Source of the DNA: an uncultured Muribaculaceae bacterium
Lineage (GTDB): Bacteria > Bacteroidota > Bacteroidia > Bacteroidales > Muribaculaceae
Assembly (NCBI GenBank): GCA_910587075.1
Contig: CAJUKE010000004.1
Location: forward strand, 123,033-140,779
DNA length: 17,747 nucleotides
Reading direction: 5' to 3'
Below are positions 7,561-15,337 of the stretch, one piece after another. Position 1 is the stretch's first letter. Each line of letters opens with the position of its first letter. The notes beneath the pieces are model-generated. The model worked only from the letters and a program-made list of their open reading frames with translations, had not been told where the DNA came from and made no database searches. Made by a program: the position numbers and the translations under genes.

Positions 7561-8553
7561 CTATTTCGATGCTCCAAATGCTATTTTACGCAAAACGGCT
7601 AACCTGCTCATAAAACGTATGGTCTGAACACAGGCGTACAGCAATATGAACGATAGGGCCGGAGCAAACAAAAGATTGAATACCAGCGGATTCATTTGTC
7701 CGCAGTCGATGAAATGCGCGAGCACTTTTTCCAAGAATACGGTTTGCAGAAGGTATATGCCAAGAGTGTGGCGGCCCCACTGAGCGGCAGCGCCCCATAA
7801 TGAGCTGTTGCCGAATCTCTTTGATAACGTTGTGAACAATAATATAAAGAACATAGAACCGGCAATCCCGGTAAGTATGCGTAAGACTCGTGTATATGCG
7901 GATGCAGCAAGCGCGTTCAAGGGGATTGGATTTTGGCGACCCAGTTCAAGGCAAACAACTCCAATTGCAAATAGTAGTGACGCACCAACGAGGTAGTGTG
8001 ATTGTTTGTTGGTGATAGTTTGCCACTTATCGTTAATAATAGTGCCGAAAAGGAATGCCGGGTACATATACGCGACTTGGTAAGCGCCAATAAGCTGGCT
8101 CAATAAAAGGCTTATCGCGAATGCGGCGGCGGTGTTGCGTATAATCCGGAATGAGCAAGTGTAGAGGACGTAGCAAATGAATGCCGATTTGAGAAACCAA
8201 AAGCCGTCGCGAAGATGCCCGAAAAAGGGAACAGGTTCACTCTCTAAAAGTATTGATACGCCCCAGATTACTATCCCGAAGCTTATTGATGGCAATATCA
8301 ATTGTCTGAATCGTTTGGCAATAACTGTCGGGAGTGGGCTTTCTAAGGATTTTGAGGCTAAATATCCTGAAAGACACATGAACAGAGGCATATGGAAATA
8401 GTAGATAAACCTATACAGTGGTTCGTCAGTATGCTCTGAAGGAAGAAGGTATTGGACTGAATGTCCAACTATTACCAAATAAATTGCGAAACACTTGATT
8501 ATATCTATTGCTGTATTTCGCTGATTATTAATAATTTGTATGGGTAGTGGCAT
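7561..8553 (-). CDS. Membrane acyltransferase, acyltransferase-3 family
   Basis: A 330-aa multi-pass inner-membrane protein of the acyltransferase-3 (OafA/NolL-like) family, which usually adds acetyl or other acyl groups to cell-surface glycans. The first helix carries the family signature of a basic residue, ten residues and a His (Lys20 to His31, in IIKCFAIYLVIVGH), followed by YYFHMPLFMCLSGYL (51-65). Around ten hydrophobic segments run to the C-terminus, and no periplasmic SGNH domain is attached. Base composition is clearly more AT-rich than every neighbouring gene, and AT-ending codons are frequent, which suggests recent acquisition. It lies 38 bp after the OmpA-like gene with no promoter match in between. 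The substrate is unknown. Confidence 0.87.
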   Translation of the reverse strand: MPLPIQIINNQRNTAIDIIKCFAIYLVIVGHSVQYLLPSEHTDEPLYRFIYYFHMPLFMCLSGYLASKSLESPLPTVIAKRFRQLILPSISFGIVIWGVSILLESEPVPFFGHLRDGFWFLKSAFICYVLYTCSFRIIRNTAAAFAISLLLSQLIGAYQVAYMYPAFLFGTIINDKWQTITNKQSHYLVGASLLFAIGVVCLELGRQNPIPLNALAASAYTRVLRILTGIAGSMFFILLFTTLSKRFGNSSLWGAAAQWGRHTLGIYLLQTVFLEKVLAHFIDCGQMNPLVFNLLFAPALSFILLYACVQTIRFMSRLAVLRKIAFGASK

Positions 8554-8591
8554 TCCGCATACTAATTAGGCTGGCGTCTGGCCGGGGTGGG

Positions 8592-9266
8592 TCAGACGCG
8601 TTTGGTTTTGGATTCGGCGATGAGGACGGGGCCGGGGACGATGTAGATTTCGAGGCGGCGGTTGTCGTAGCGGCGCTGGCGCGAGTCGTTGGGGGCCAGT
8701 GGCTCGGAGGGGCCCATCGGGTAGCCCATGAGGAGCTCGGTCTGGCGGGCGTGCTCGTCGAAGTAGCCGTAGAGGGCTACGACGCGGCTCTCGGTGAGGT
8801 CGTAGAGGTACGGCTCGGAGCCGGTGTCGTCGGAGTGCATGGCGAGGATCACCTTGAAGCGCCCCGGCACGCGGAAGTAGGGGAGGAAGTTCTTCAGGCG
8901 CGCGTCGGCCGAGGGGAGGAGCGTGGAGTCGTTGGGCGCGAAGAGCTCGGCCGCCGGAATGGAGGCTATGACTACTTCGCCGCGGCGCATTGTCTCGATT
9001 TTATAACCCATTTTTTGCAGGCTGCGGGCCTCGCGGAGCATATAGTCCTTGATGTAGGGCTGCTGCTTCTTGGGCACCTCGGGGAGGTTGAGGTTTTCCT
9101 GGAGTGAGTACTCTGAGAGGTCGACGGCCGGTTCGGAGGCGGCGGGGTCGGCGGCGCTGAGCGCGGCCGGAATCGCGAGCAGGCACAGCGCGGCTGCCGC
9201 TCCGGCGAGGAAGCGGCGGCAACGGGCGAAGGTGGCGCGGCCGGTGTCAGAGCACGGAGTCCTCAT
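8592..9266 (-). CDS. OmpA-family periplasmic/outer-membrane protein
   Basis: A 224-aa exported protein with a C-terminal OmpA-like peptidoglycan-binding domain. Residues 1-38 form a signal peptide: arginines at 17-18, a hydrophobic stretch at 19-36, and probable cleavage after ALS or SAA. A charged linker follows, with a possible helix near 60-90. The OmpA-like part is about 100-210. It includes LLPSADARLKNFLPYF, the segment LAMHSDDTGSEPYLYDLTESR (141-161) with Arg161, and DNRRLEIYIVP (201-211), where the family has its peptidoglycan-contacting Arg. There is no N-terminal barrel, so it is probably periplasmic. The ATG at 9266 overlaps the preceding gene by 20 bp. No alternative ATG would keep the signal peptide. 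Confidence 0.75.
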   Translation of the reverse strand: MRTPCSDTGRATFARCRRFLAGAAAALCLLAIPAALSAADPAASEPAVDLSEYSLQENLNLPEVPKKQQPYIKDYMLREARSLQKMGYKIETMRRGEVVIASIPAAELFAPNDSTLLPSADARLKNFLPYFRVPGRFKVILAMHSDDTGSEPYLYDLTESRVVALYGYFDEHARQTELLMGYPMGPSEPLAPNDSRQRRYDNRRLEIYIVPGPVLIAESKTKRV

Positions 9267-9549
9267 AGTCGATTTCGGCGTGAACCATCAGGGGCACGTC
9301 CTGGGGGTCGATCTGGGCTTCGCGGTCCTTGCGGAGCATACGGGTGACGTAGTCGATGAGGTCAGGCTCGATGTCCTCGTCCTCCTCGTCGTCGTCGGAG
9401 AGGTCGACGTCGAGCAGTCCGTTTTCCTGATAGAAGTCCCAGATCATGTCGATGACGTTGAGCACTTCGTCGTCGGGGTATGTGGGGCGTCCGGCCTCGG
9501 CGAGGCGGGCGTTGATAAACTCGATAGCTTTCTGTTCGTCAAATTCCAT
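9247..9549 (-). CDS. Small acidic conserved hypothetical protein
   Basis: A 100-aa protein with no signal peptide or membrane segment, so cytoplasmic. Residues 1-45 look helical (FDEQKAIEFINARLAEAG, then VLNVIDMIWDFYQENG). A strongly acidic stretch, SDDDEEDEDIE (51-61), separates them from a second helical part (LIDYVTRMLRKDREAQ). I do not recognise a named family, though the sequence has the look of a conserved Bacteroidales protein. Its stop overlaps the OmpA-like gene start by 20 bp, and 77 bp separate it from rimM upstream. No enzyme motif is visible and no function is proposed. Confidence 0.7.
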   Translation of the reverse strand: MEFDEQKAIEFINARLAEAGRPTYPDDEVLNVIDMIWDFYQENGLLDVDLSDDDEEDEDIEPDLIDYVTRMLRKDREAQIDPQDVPLMVHAEIDYEDSVL

Positions 9550-9626
9550 AGCGGTCGGTTTTTGGTTGTCGGCCCGGGATGGGGTGGTTCCCGCGCCCGG
9601 CCTATATTAAAGACAACCGGGAGAGT

Positions 9627-10205
9627 TCAATTGTTTAGGTCGGCGAGGCCTTCGGGGAGCGAGAGTGTGAGGTGGTGGCGTTCGGGGTCGATTTCTTCGA
9701 TCATTGAGCCGTCGGCCACGGGGAGCATCACGCGTCGTCCGGCGGAGTCGCGCACGATGAAGAGGTAGTTGTCGGTGGAGTCGTCGAGGTCGATTATCTC
9801 GCCGCTGAACGCGCCGTCGTCGCTCTCTACGGTGTAGCCTATGAGGTCTTCGGCATAGAAGCCTTCGTCGTCGCCATCCTCGTCGGCCTCTTCATCGACC
9901 TTCCCGTCATCGCCGGCTTCGAGGCGCGCGATGTCGTCTCGGAGGGCGTAGACGGGGGCGGGGCAGAGCGCGGCTGCCTCGGCCTCGGAGGCGATGCCGT
10001 CGATTGTCAGCAGGGAGCTCTGCGAGCTTTTGGGGCGGGCGGAGCTGATGAAGAAGGGCACGAAGATGCCTTCGATTTCGAGCACGACGCATCGGAGCGC
10101 GGCGAGTTCGGCGGCATCGAGCGGCGATGTCGCGTTGATTTCGCCGTTGATGCCGTGGGGCTTCTGGAGGCGTCCTATTTCCTTTAGCTCGGTTCGGAGT
10201 ATCAT
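9627..10205 (-). CDS. rimM: Ribosome maturation factor RimM
   Basis: Assembly factor for the 30S subunit, needed for 16S rRNA processing and binding near the 30S head (r-protein S19). The protein has 192 aa. The N-terminal RimM domain begins with ELKEIGRLQKPHGINGEI (6-23), the family signature. The C-terminal PRC-barrel runs from about FYAEDLIGYTV (116-126) to LPVADGSMIEEIDPERHHLTLSLPEGL. Between them sits an unusual acidic linker, roughly 98-115 (GDDGKVDEEADEDGDDEG), which makes the protein longer than typical RimM. It begins 3 bp after the DUF4290 gene and is surely co-transcribed with it. Confidence 0.93.
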   Translation of the reverse strand: MILRTELKEIGRLQKPHGINGEINATSPLDAAELAALRCVVLEIEGIFVPFFISSARPKSSQSSLLTIDGIASEAEAAALCPAPVYALRDDIARLEAGDDGKVDEEADEDGDDEGFYAEDLIGYTVESDDGAFSGEIIDLDDSTDNYLFIVRDSAGRRVMLPVADGSMIEEIDPERHHLTLSLPEGLADLNN

Positions 10206-10208
10206 CGG

Positions 10209-10796
10209 TTATTTCTTTTTCTTCTTCTTCCCTTTGGCGGGGGGCAGCTCGACCTTGAACTCGCAGAGGCGGGTGTCGTCGGCCGAGAGGCGTATGCGGC
10301 CGGCCGATAGCTCGGCGAGGTCGGCGAAGATTTTGGCGTCCTCGACTCCGTCGGGGTTCACGGTGAGCATCTGCTTCTTCATGTTGTTGGCTATCAGGAG
10401 TATGGCCTCGTCGCGCGCTGGTCCCTCCTCCATCGCGGAGGCCTGGTCGATCATGTGGCGCGTGAGTATGCCGTACTGGCGCATATTGAAGCGGCTCTGG
10501 GGGTAGGGCACCACGTCGGGCGGGGTTTTGAGGTCGGCTGCCTGGATTACCTCGCAGGGGAAGTCGATGTCGAGGTTGAAGCCCGACATAATCATCAGGT
10601 GGTCCCAGAGTTTGTGGCGGTTCTCTTCATGGCGCAGCTCGGGGAAGAGGTTGCCCATCGCGCGCACAATGGTGTGCGCGCAACGGGTACGTTCTTCTCT
10701 ATCCTCGATAGCCAGGCAGTGGTCGACCATCCGCTGTATGTTTCGGCCATATTCCGGCAGCACGAGCTGCTTGAGGTTGGTGTTGTAATTGAGCAT
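10209..10796 (-). CDS. DUF4290 domain-containing protein
   Basis: A 195-aa cytoplasmic protein of the Bacteroidota-specific DUF4290 family (function unknown). It is recognised by its N-terminus LNYNTNLKQLVLPEYGRNIQRMVDHC and the following helical region with AHTIVRAMGNLFPEL and LWDHLMIMSGF. The C-terminus is a lysine tail (AKGKKKKKK). The start codon overlaps the gpmI stop in a TGATG arrangement, and the stop lies 3 bp before rimM. In related genomes this gene is usually close to rimM and murA; murA is absent here. Conservation next to rimM suggests, without proof, a link to ribosome or envelope biogenesis. Confidence 0.9.
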   Translation of the reverse strand: MLNYNTNLKQLVLPEYGRNIQRMVDHCLAIEDREERTRCAHTIVRAMGNLFPELRHEENRHKLWDHLMIMSGFNLDIDFPCEVIQAADLKTPPDVVPYPQSRFNMRQYGILTRHMIDQASAMEEGPARDEAILLIANNMKKQMLTVNPDGVEDAKIFADLAELSAGRIRLSADDTRLCEFKVELPPAKGKKKKKK

Positions 10797-12307
10797 CAGC
10801 CTTTGATGAGGTTATGGCCGGTCATTTCGGCGGGTTGGGGGAGGCCCATGATGTGGAGGATGGTGGGGGCCACGTCGGCCAGGATGCCGTTCTCCACGGT
10901 GGCGTTCTTGTTGTCGGTGACGTAGACGCAGGGCACGGGGTTGAGCGAGTGGGCGGTGTTGGGGGTTCCGTCGGGGTTCACGGCGTTGTCGGCGTTGCCG
11001 TGGTCGGCGATGATGATTACCTCGTAGCCGGCCTTCTGGGCGGCGGGCACCACTTCCTTCAGGCAGTTGTCGACGGTTTCGACGGCCTTCTGTATGGCGG
11101 GGTAGATGCCGGTGTGGCCCACCATGTCGCCGTTGGCGAAGTTTACGACCGCGAAGTCATACTTCTCGCTGAGGAGAGCGTCGCGGAGTTTGTCGGCAAC
11201 CTCGGGGGCGCTCATTTCGGGCTGGAGGTCGTAGGTGGCCACCTTGGGTGAGTTCACCAGAATGCGGTCCTCCCCTTCGTAGGGGGCTTCGCGGCCGCCG
11301 TTGAAGAAGAATGTAACGTGGGCGTACTTCTCAGTCTCGGCGATGTGGAGCTGCTTGAGACCCTTGGAGGAAACGTACTCGCCCAGGGTGTTGTCGACGT
11401 TTTCCTTGGGGAAGAGGACGTGGAGGCCGGTGAACGAGGAGTCGTAGGGGGTCATGCAGTAGTACTGGAGACCGGGGATGGTTGTCATACCCTCCTCGGG
11501 CATATCGTGCTGGGTGAGCACGATGGTGAGCTCCTTGGCGCGGTCGTTGCGGTAGTTGAAGAAGATCACGCAGTCGCCGGGCTTGATGGTGCCGTCGACG
11601 GTGGAGTTGTTGATGGGTTTTACGAATTCGTCGGTCACCCCTTCGTCGTAGCTTTCCTGCATGGCTTTAACCATATCGGTGGCCTGCTTGCCCTCGCCCT
11701 TCACGAGGAGGTCGTAGGCTACCTTCACGCGGTCCCAGCGCTTGTCGCGGTCCATGGCGTAGTAGCGGCCGATCACGGAGGCGATCACTCCGGCCGACTT
11801 CTGGCAGTGGGCGGTGAGCTCCTCGATGAAGCCCTTGCCGGAGCGGGGGTCGGTGTCGCGGCCGTCCATGAAGCAGTGGATGAAGGTTTTGTCGAGGCCG
11901 TATTCCTTCGCGATGTCGCAGAGGGCGAATATGTGGTCGAAGGACGAGTGCACGCCGCCGGTCGAGGTGAGGCCCATGAAGTGGATTGCCTTGCCGTTTT
12001 CCTTGGCGTAGGAGAAGGCGCTCTTGATTTCGGGGTTGTCGAGGATGGTGCCGTTGGCGATGGCCTTGTTGATCTTCACGAGGTCCTGGTAGAGCACGCG
12101 TCCGGCGCCGATGTTGAGGTGGCCTACTTCGGAGTTTCCCATCTGCCCGTCGGGGAGGCCTACGTTCTCGCCGGAGGCCTGGAGCTCGGAGTGGGGATAG
12201 TTGGCCAGGAGGGAGTCCCAGTAGGGGGTGGGGGTGGAGTATATGGCGTCGCTCTTGGAGTGGTTGCCGAGGCCCCATCCGTCGAGGATCATCAGTAATG
12301 CTTTCAT
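10796..12307 (-). CDS. gpmI: 2,3-bisphosphoglycerate-independent phosphoglycerate mutase
   Basis: Interconverts 3- and 2-phosphoglycerate in glycolysis and gluconeogenesis; a cytoplasmic, Mn-dependent enzyme of the alkaline phosphatase superfamily. I place the start at the ATG at 12307 (503 aa), giving MKALLMILDGWGLG, the standard N-terminus with a metal-binding Asp (Asp9). An in-frame upstream ATG at 12406 would add 33 residues that run through the intergenic hairpin. The phospho-acceptor is Ser59 in QMGNSEVGHLNIGAGR. Other motifs are HCFMDGRDTDP, FFNYRNDRAKEL, NFANGDMVGHTG, ADHGNADN and AHSLNPVP. The stop codon overlaps the DUF4290 start by one base. Confidence 0.97.
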   Translation of the reverse strand: MKALLMILDGWGLGNHSKSDAIYSTPTPYWDSLLANYPHSELQASGENVGLPDGQMGNSEVGHLNIGAGRVLYQDLVKINKAIANGTILDNPEIKSAFSYAKENGKAIHFMGLTSTGGVHSSFDHIFALCDIAKEYGLDKTFIHCFMDGRDTDPRSGKGFIEELTAHCQKSAGVIASVIGRYYAMDRDKRWDRVKVAYDLLVKGEGKQATDMVKAMQESYDEGVTDEFVKPINNSTVDGTIKPGDCVIFFNYRNDRAKELTIVLTQHDMPEEGMTTIPGLQYYCMTPYDSSFTGLHVLFPKENVDNTLGEYVSSKGLKQLHIAETEKYAHVTFFFNGGREAPYEGEDRILVNSPKVATYDLQPEMSAPEVADKLRDALLSEKYDFAVVNFANGDMVGHTGIYPAIQKAVETVDNCLKEVVPAAQKAGYEVIIIADHGNADNAVNPDGTPNTAHSLNPVPCVYVTDNKNATVENGILADVAPTILHIMGLPQPAEMTGHNLIKG

Positions 12308-12367
12308 ATTATATATTATGGTGTATATTGTGGGGTTTGTAAATTGTCGGTTGGCGCGACCGTCATA

Positions 12368-12403
12368 TTGCCCGGAATCCGCCGGAGGGCGGGTTCCGGG
12401 CAA
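12368..12403. terminator. Long perfect hairpin between fumarase and gpmI
   Basis: A 16-bp stem with a single G-T pair: arms 12368-12383 and 12388-12403, with the four-base loop GGAG. It begins 17 nt beyond the fumarase stop, so it probably ends or protects the fumarase transcript. No T-run follows on the minus strand, so it is not a classical intrinsic terminator. It could instead be an RNA 3'-end stabiliser, or a structured leader for gpmI, whose start codon is about 60 nt further on. Confidence 0.6.
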
Positions 12404-12419
12404 CATTCCGGGGAAGTTT

Positions 12420-14069
12420 TTATTTCGCTACGGGGCATCCGGCGCACTTGGCCTGGATTTCCTTGAAGAAGTCGTTGCCTTTGTTGTCAACAAGGATGAA
12501 GGCGGGGAAGTTCTCGACTTCGATTTTCCAGATGGCTTCCATGCCGAGTTCGGGGTATTCCAGGAGCTCGACTTTCTTGATGGAGTTGCTGGCGAGCACC
12601 GCGGCGGGGCCGCCGATGGAGCCGAGGTAGAAGCCGCCGTTGTTCTTGCATGCGTCGGTCACCTGCTGTGAGCGGTTGCCCTTGGCGATCATTACCATCG
12701 AGCCTCCGGCTTTCTGGAACTGGTCGACGTAGGGGTCCATGCGTCCGGCGGTTGTGGGGCCGAAGGAGCCGGAGGGCATTCCGGCGGGAGTCTTGGCTGG
12801 TCCGGCGTAGTAGATGGGGTGGTCCTTGAGGTACTGGGGCATCGGCTCGCCGGCGTCGAGGCGCTCTTTGATTTTGGCGTGGGCGATGTCGCGGCCCACG
12901 ATGATGGTGCCGCGGAGGTTCAGGCGGGTAGCCACGGGGTATTTGTCGAGCTCGGCGAGCACTTCGGCCATGGGGCGGTTGAGGTCGATTTCGACGGCGT
13001 TCGACTCGCCGGCCTGGCGGAGTTCCTCGGGGATGAGTTCGCCGGGGTTGGTGTCGAGCTTCTCGATCCAAAGTCCTTCGCGGTTGATTTTTGCCTTGAC
13101 GTTGCGGTCGGCCGAGCAGCTGACGCCCATGCCGATGGGGCAGGAGGCGCCGTGGCGGGGGAGGCGGATCACGCGGATGTCGTGGGCGTAGTATTTTCCG
13201 CCGAACTGGGCGCCGAGGCCGATTTCCTCGGAGGCTTTCTTAAGCTCCTTCTCCAGCTCGACGTCGCGGAAGGCGCGGCCGTATTCGTTGCCGGTTGTGG
13301 GGAGGTTGTCGTAATATTTGATGGAGGCTTTCTTTACCGTTTCGAGGTTTTTCTCGGCGGAGGTGCCGCCGATCACGAAGGCGATGTGGTAGGGGGGGCA
13401 GGCTGCTGTGCCGAGGGTCTTCATCTTCTCGACCAGGAAGGGCACGAGGGTCTTGGGGTTGATTATGGCCTTGGTCTCCTGGTAGAGGTAGGTTTTGTTG
13501 GCCGAGCCGCCACCCTTTGCCACGAACACGAAGTGGTATTCATCACCTTCGGAGGCGTGGATGTCGATCTGGGCGGGGAGGTTGCAGCCGGTGTTCACCT
13601 CGTCGTACATATTGAGCGGGGCGTTCTGCGAGTAGCGGAGATTGTCGGTGGTGTAGGTGTCGTACACGCCGTGGGAGAGCATCTCCTCGTCGTCGCATCC
13701 GGTGAATACGAGCTGGCCCTTCTCGCCGTGCACGATCGCCGTGCCGGTGTCCTGGCAGAAGGGGAGCTGCCCCTTGGCGGCGATTTCGGCGTTGCGGAGC
13801 ATGGTGAGCGCCACGAACTTATCGTTGTCCGACGCTTCGGGGTCGTTGAGAATCTTGGCCACCATGAGGTTGTGCTCGCGGCGGAGCATGAAGGCGTTGT
13901 CGTGGGTAGCCTGGCGGGCGAGCACGCGGAGCGCCTCGGGGTCTACGACCAGGAATTCGTGGCCTCCCCAGTTCTCTGTTTTGACATAGTCGGAGGTAAG
14001 ATGGTAATACTCAGTAGTGTCAGGTCCCAGGGGGAACATCTTCTGGTAGTGAAACGGTTTGGTAGCCAT
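12420..14069 (-). CDS. Fumarate hydratase class I (iron-sulfur)
   Basis: Reversible hydration of fumarate to malate; a cytoplasmic [4Fe-4S] enzyme of the class I fumarase/tartrate dehydratase family. At 549 aa it is a single-chain fumarase with both the alpha and beta parts. Likely cluster ligands are Cys105 (FCQDTG), Cys224 (TAACPPYH) and Cys310 (HGASCPIG), matching the three-cysteine pattern of the family. Other signatures are GGGSANKTYL, IGGTSAEKN, SGSFGPTTAGRMDPYV and IAKGNRSQQV in the C-terminal half. It is transcribed away from rmlB, with a 95-bp shared upstream region. A weak -7-like TACATTCG is seen at 14108-14101 on the minus strand. In gut Bacteroidales this enzyme commonly serves the reductive fumarate/succinate branch. 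Confidence 0.96.
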   Translation of the reverse strand: MATKPFHYQKMFPLGPDTTEYYHLTSDYVKTENWGGHEFLVVDPEALRVLARQATHDNAFMLRREHNLMVAKILNDPEASDNDKFVALTMLRNAEIAAKGQLPFCQDTGTAIVHGEKGQLVFTGCDDEEMLSHGVYDTYTTDNLRYSQNAPLNMYDEVNTGCNLPAQIDIHASEGDEYHFVFVAKGGGSANKTYLYQETKAIINPKTLVPFLVEKMKTLGTAACPPYHIAFVIGGTSAEKNLETVKKASIKYYDNLPTTGNEYGRAFRDVELEKELKKASEEIGLGAQFGGKYYAHDIRVIRLPRHGASCPIGMGVSCSADRNVKAKINREGLWIEKLDTNPGELIPEELRQAGESNAVEIDLNRPMAEVLAELDKYPVATRLNLRGTIIVGRDIAHAKIKERLDAGEPMPQYLKDHPIYYAGPAKTPAGMPSGSFGPTTAGRMDPYVDQFQKAGGSMVMIAKGNRSQQVTDACKNNGGFYLGSIGGPAAVLASNSIKKVELLEYPELGMEAIWKIEVENFPAFILVDNKGNDFFKEIQAKCAGCPVAK

Positions 14070-14121
14070 AGCTTTCTAAGTAATTTGATATATCTAACCG
14101 CGAATGTACGAAAAAAAATCG

Positions 14122-14129
14122 TAACTTTG
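14122..14129 (+). promoter_or_regulatory. -7 element of the rmlB operon promoter
   Basis: TAACTTTG is an exact match to the Bacteroidetes -7 consensus TAnnTTTG and is followed by C, as is usual. It is preceded by an A-run at 14111-14118. No TTTG box is found at 19-21 nt. A start near 14136 would give a leader of about 30 nt. Confidence 0.6.
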
Positions 14130-14134
14130 CTTTT

Positions 14135-14153
14135 CGAAGCGGCTGATGCTTCG
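14135..14153 (+). promoter_or_regulatory. Small hairpin in the rmlB leader
   Basis: CGAAGC (14135-14140) pairs with GCTTCG (14148-14153) over a seven-base loop. It would sit at the very 5' end of the rmlB transcript, 11 nt before the start codon, and could affect RNA stability or initiation. The pairing is seen; the role is inferred. Confidence 0.4.
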
Positions 14154-14164
14154 CGACGTTAACG

Positions 14165-15337
14165 ATGAAAACTTACCTTGTTACGGGTGGCGCCGGGTTT
14201 ATCGGCTCCAACTTTGTGAAATATGTTCTTGGGCGCTACGGCGCCGAGGCCCGGGTAGTGGTGCTCGACGCGCTGACGTATGCCGGAAACCTCGACAATC
14301 TGCGCGACGAGGCCGGGCTCCCCAACTTCCGCTTTGTCAAGGGGGATATAGGGGATGCCGCGCTCGTCAGCTCCCTGCTTGCAGGGGAGGATCCCGACTT
14401 CGTGGTGAATTTCGCCGCGGAGAGCCATGTCGACCGCTCGATCGAGAATCCGCGCGTGTTTCTGGAAACCAATGTGCTGGGCGCTTACAATATGCTTGAA
14501 TGCTGCCGCCGGGCGTGGCTCGACGGCGCCGGGGCCGACGGGCGCCCGCGCTATCGTGCCGGCAAGCGGTTCCTCCAGATTTCTACCGACGAGGTCTACG
14601 GCTCACTGCCCCGCGTGCCGGGCGACCCGTCGCCGCTGACGCTCTCGCCGGAGGTGGCCGCGGTGGCCCGCGGGCGCTCCGACCTCAAGGCGTTCGGCCC
14701 GGGATTCTTCACGGAGGATACCCCGCTCTCGCCCCGCTCGCCCTATTCGGCGGCAAAAACGTCGGCCGACCTCATGGTGCTGGCCTACCGCGAGACCTAC
14801 GGCCTGCCGGTCAACATCACCCGCTGCAGCAACAACTACGGCCCGTATCATTTCCCCGAAAAACTTATCCCGCTGGCGCTCACTAAGATTCTGCGCGGCG
14901 AGAAGGTGCCGGTCTACGCCCGGGGCGAGAATGTGCGCGACTGGCTCTACGTCGAGGACCACTGCAAGGCCGTCGACCTGGTGCTCCGACGCGGCGAGGA
15001 GGGGGAGGTCTACAATATCGGGGGCTTCAACGAGGAACAGAACATATCGATTGTCAGGCAGTTGATAGCGATTGTGCGCGAGCTTGCGCTCGCCGAGCCG
15101 CGTTACCGCGCGCTGCTGGCGTGCGAGCCTTCGGCCCTCGGCGAGGATATGATCGAGTATGTCGCCGACCGCCCCGGCCACGATATGCGCTACGCGATCG
15201 ACCCGACGAAAATAGCTACCCGCCTCGGATGGTATCCCGAAACGCCTTTCGCCGAGGGGCTCCGCAAGACTGTGAAATGGTATCTCGATAACCCGGAGTG
15301 GGCTCCAGCCGCACTCCGCAACGCTGCCGGACGATGA
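14165..15337 (+). CDS. rmlB: dTDP-glucose 4,6-dehydratase
   Basis: Converts dTDP-glucose to dTDP-4-keto-6-deoxyglucose, the branch point for dTDP-deoxysugars; a cytoplasmic, NAD-dependent short-chain dehydrogenase of the extended type. At 390 aa it is on the long side. The nucleotide-binding TGGAGFIG is at 7-14, NFAAESHVDRSI at 82-93, the catalytic Thr141-Asp142-Glu143 in STDEVYG, and the Tyr194/Lys198 pair in SPYSAAK. There is extra sequence at about 120-132 and at 147-180 (rich in Pro and Arg) compared with short RmlB proteins. The start at 14165 gives MKTYLVTGGAG. Its stop overlaps the rmlA start as ATGA, so the two are translationally coupled. Confidence 0.96.
   Translation: MKTYLVTGGAGFIGSNFVKYVLGRYGAEARVVVLDALTYAGNLDNLRDEAGLPNFRFVKGDIGDAALVSSLLAGEDPDFVVNFAAESHVDRSIENPRVFLETNVLGAYNMLECCRRAWLDGAGADGRPRYRAGKRFLQISTDEVYGSLPRVPGDPSPLTLSPEVAAVARGRSDLKAFGPGFFTEDTPLSPRSPYSAAKTSADLMVLAYRETYGLPVNITRCSNNYGPYHFPEKLIPLALTKILRGEKVPVYARGENVRDWLYVEDHCKAVDLVLRRGEEGEVYNIGGFNEEQNISIVRQLIAIVRELALAEPRYRALLACEPSALGEDMIEYVADRPGHDMRYAIDPTKIATRLGWYPETPFAEGLRKTVKWYLDNPEWAPAALRNAAGR

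Noticed and set aside
5909..7627. A long open frame on the plus strand opposite proS
   Set aside because: It is antisense to a clear prolyl-tRNA synthetase, has low-complexity G/V/D/E-rich composition and no domain; long antisense frames are expected from GC-rich codon use.
11318..12298. A long plus-strand frame opposite gpmI
   Set aside because: The translation is V/G/H-rich with no recognisable fold; the gpmI active-site motifs lie on the minus strand.
12308..12406. N-terminal extension of gpmI from an ATG at 12406
   Set aside because: It runs through a strong intergenic hairpin and the canonical MKALLMILDGWG start is at 12307.
12819..14162. A 447-codon open frame opposite the fumarase gene
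   Set aside because: Same artefact: composition mirrors the sense codons and the fumarase motifs on the other strand are unambiguous.
15298..15333. Earlier start for rmlA
   Set aside because: It lies wholly inside rmlB; the ATGA overlap at 15334 and the canonical MKGIVLAGGAGTR favour the later start.
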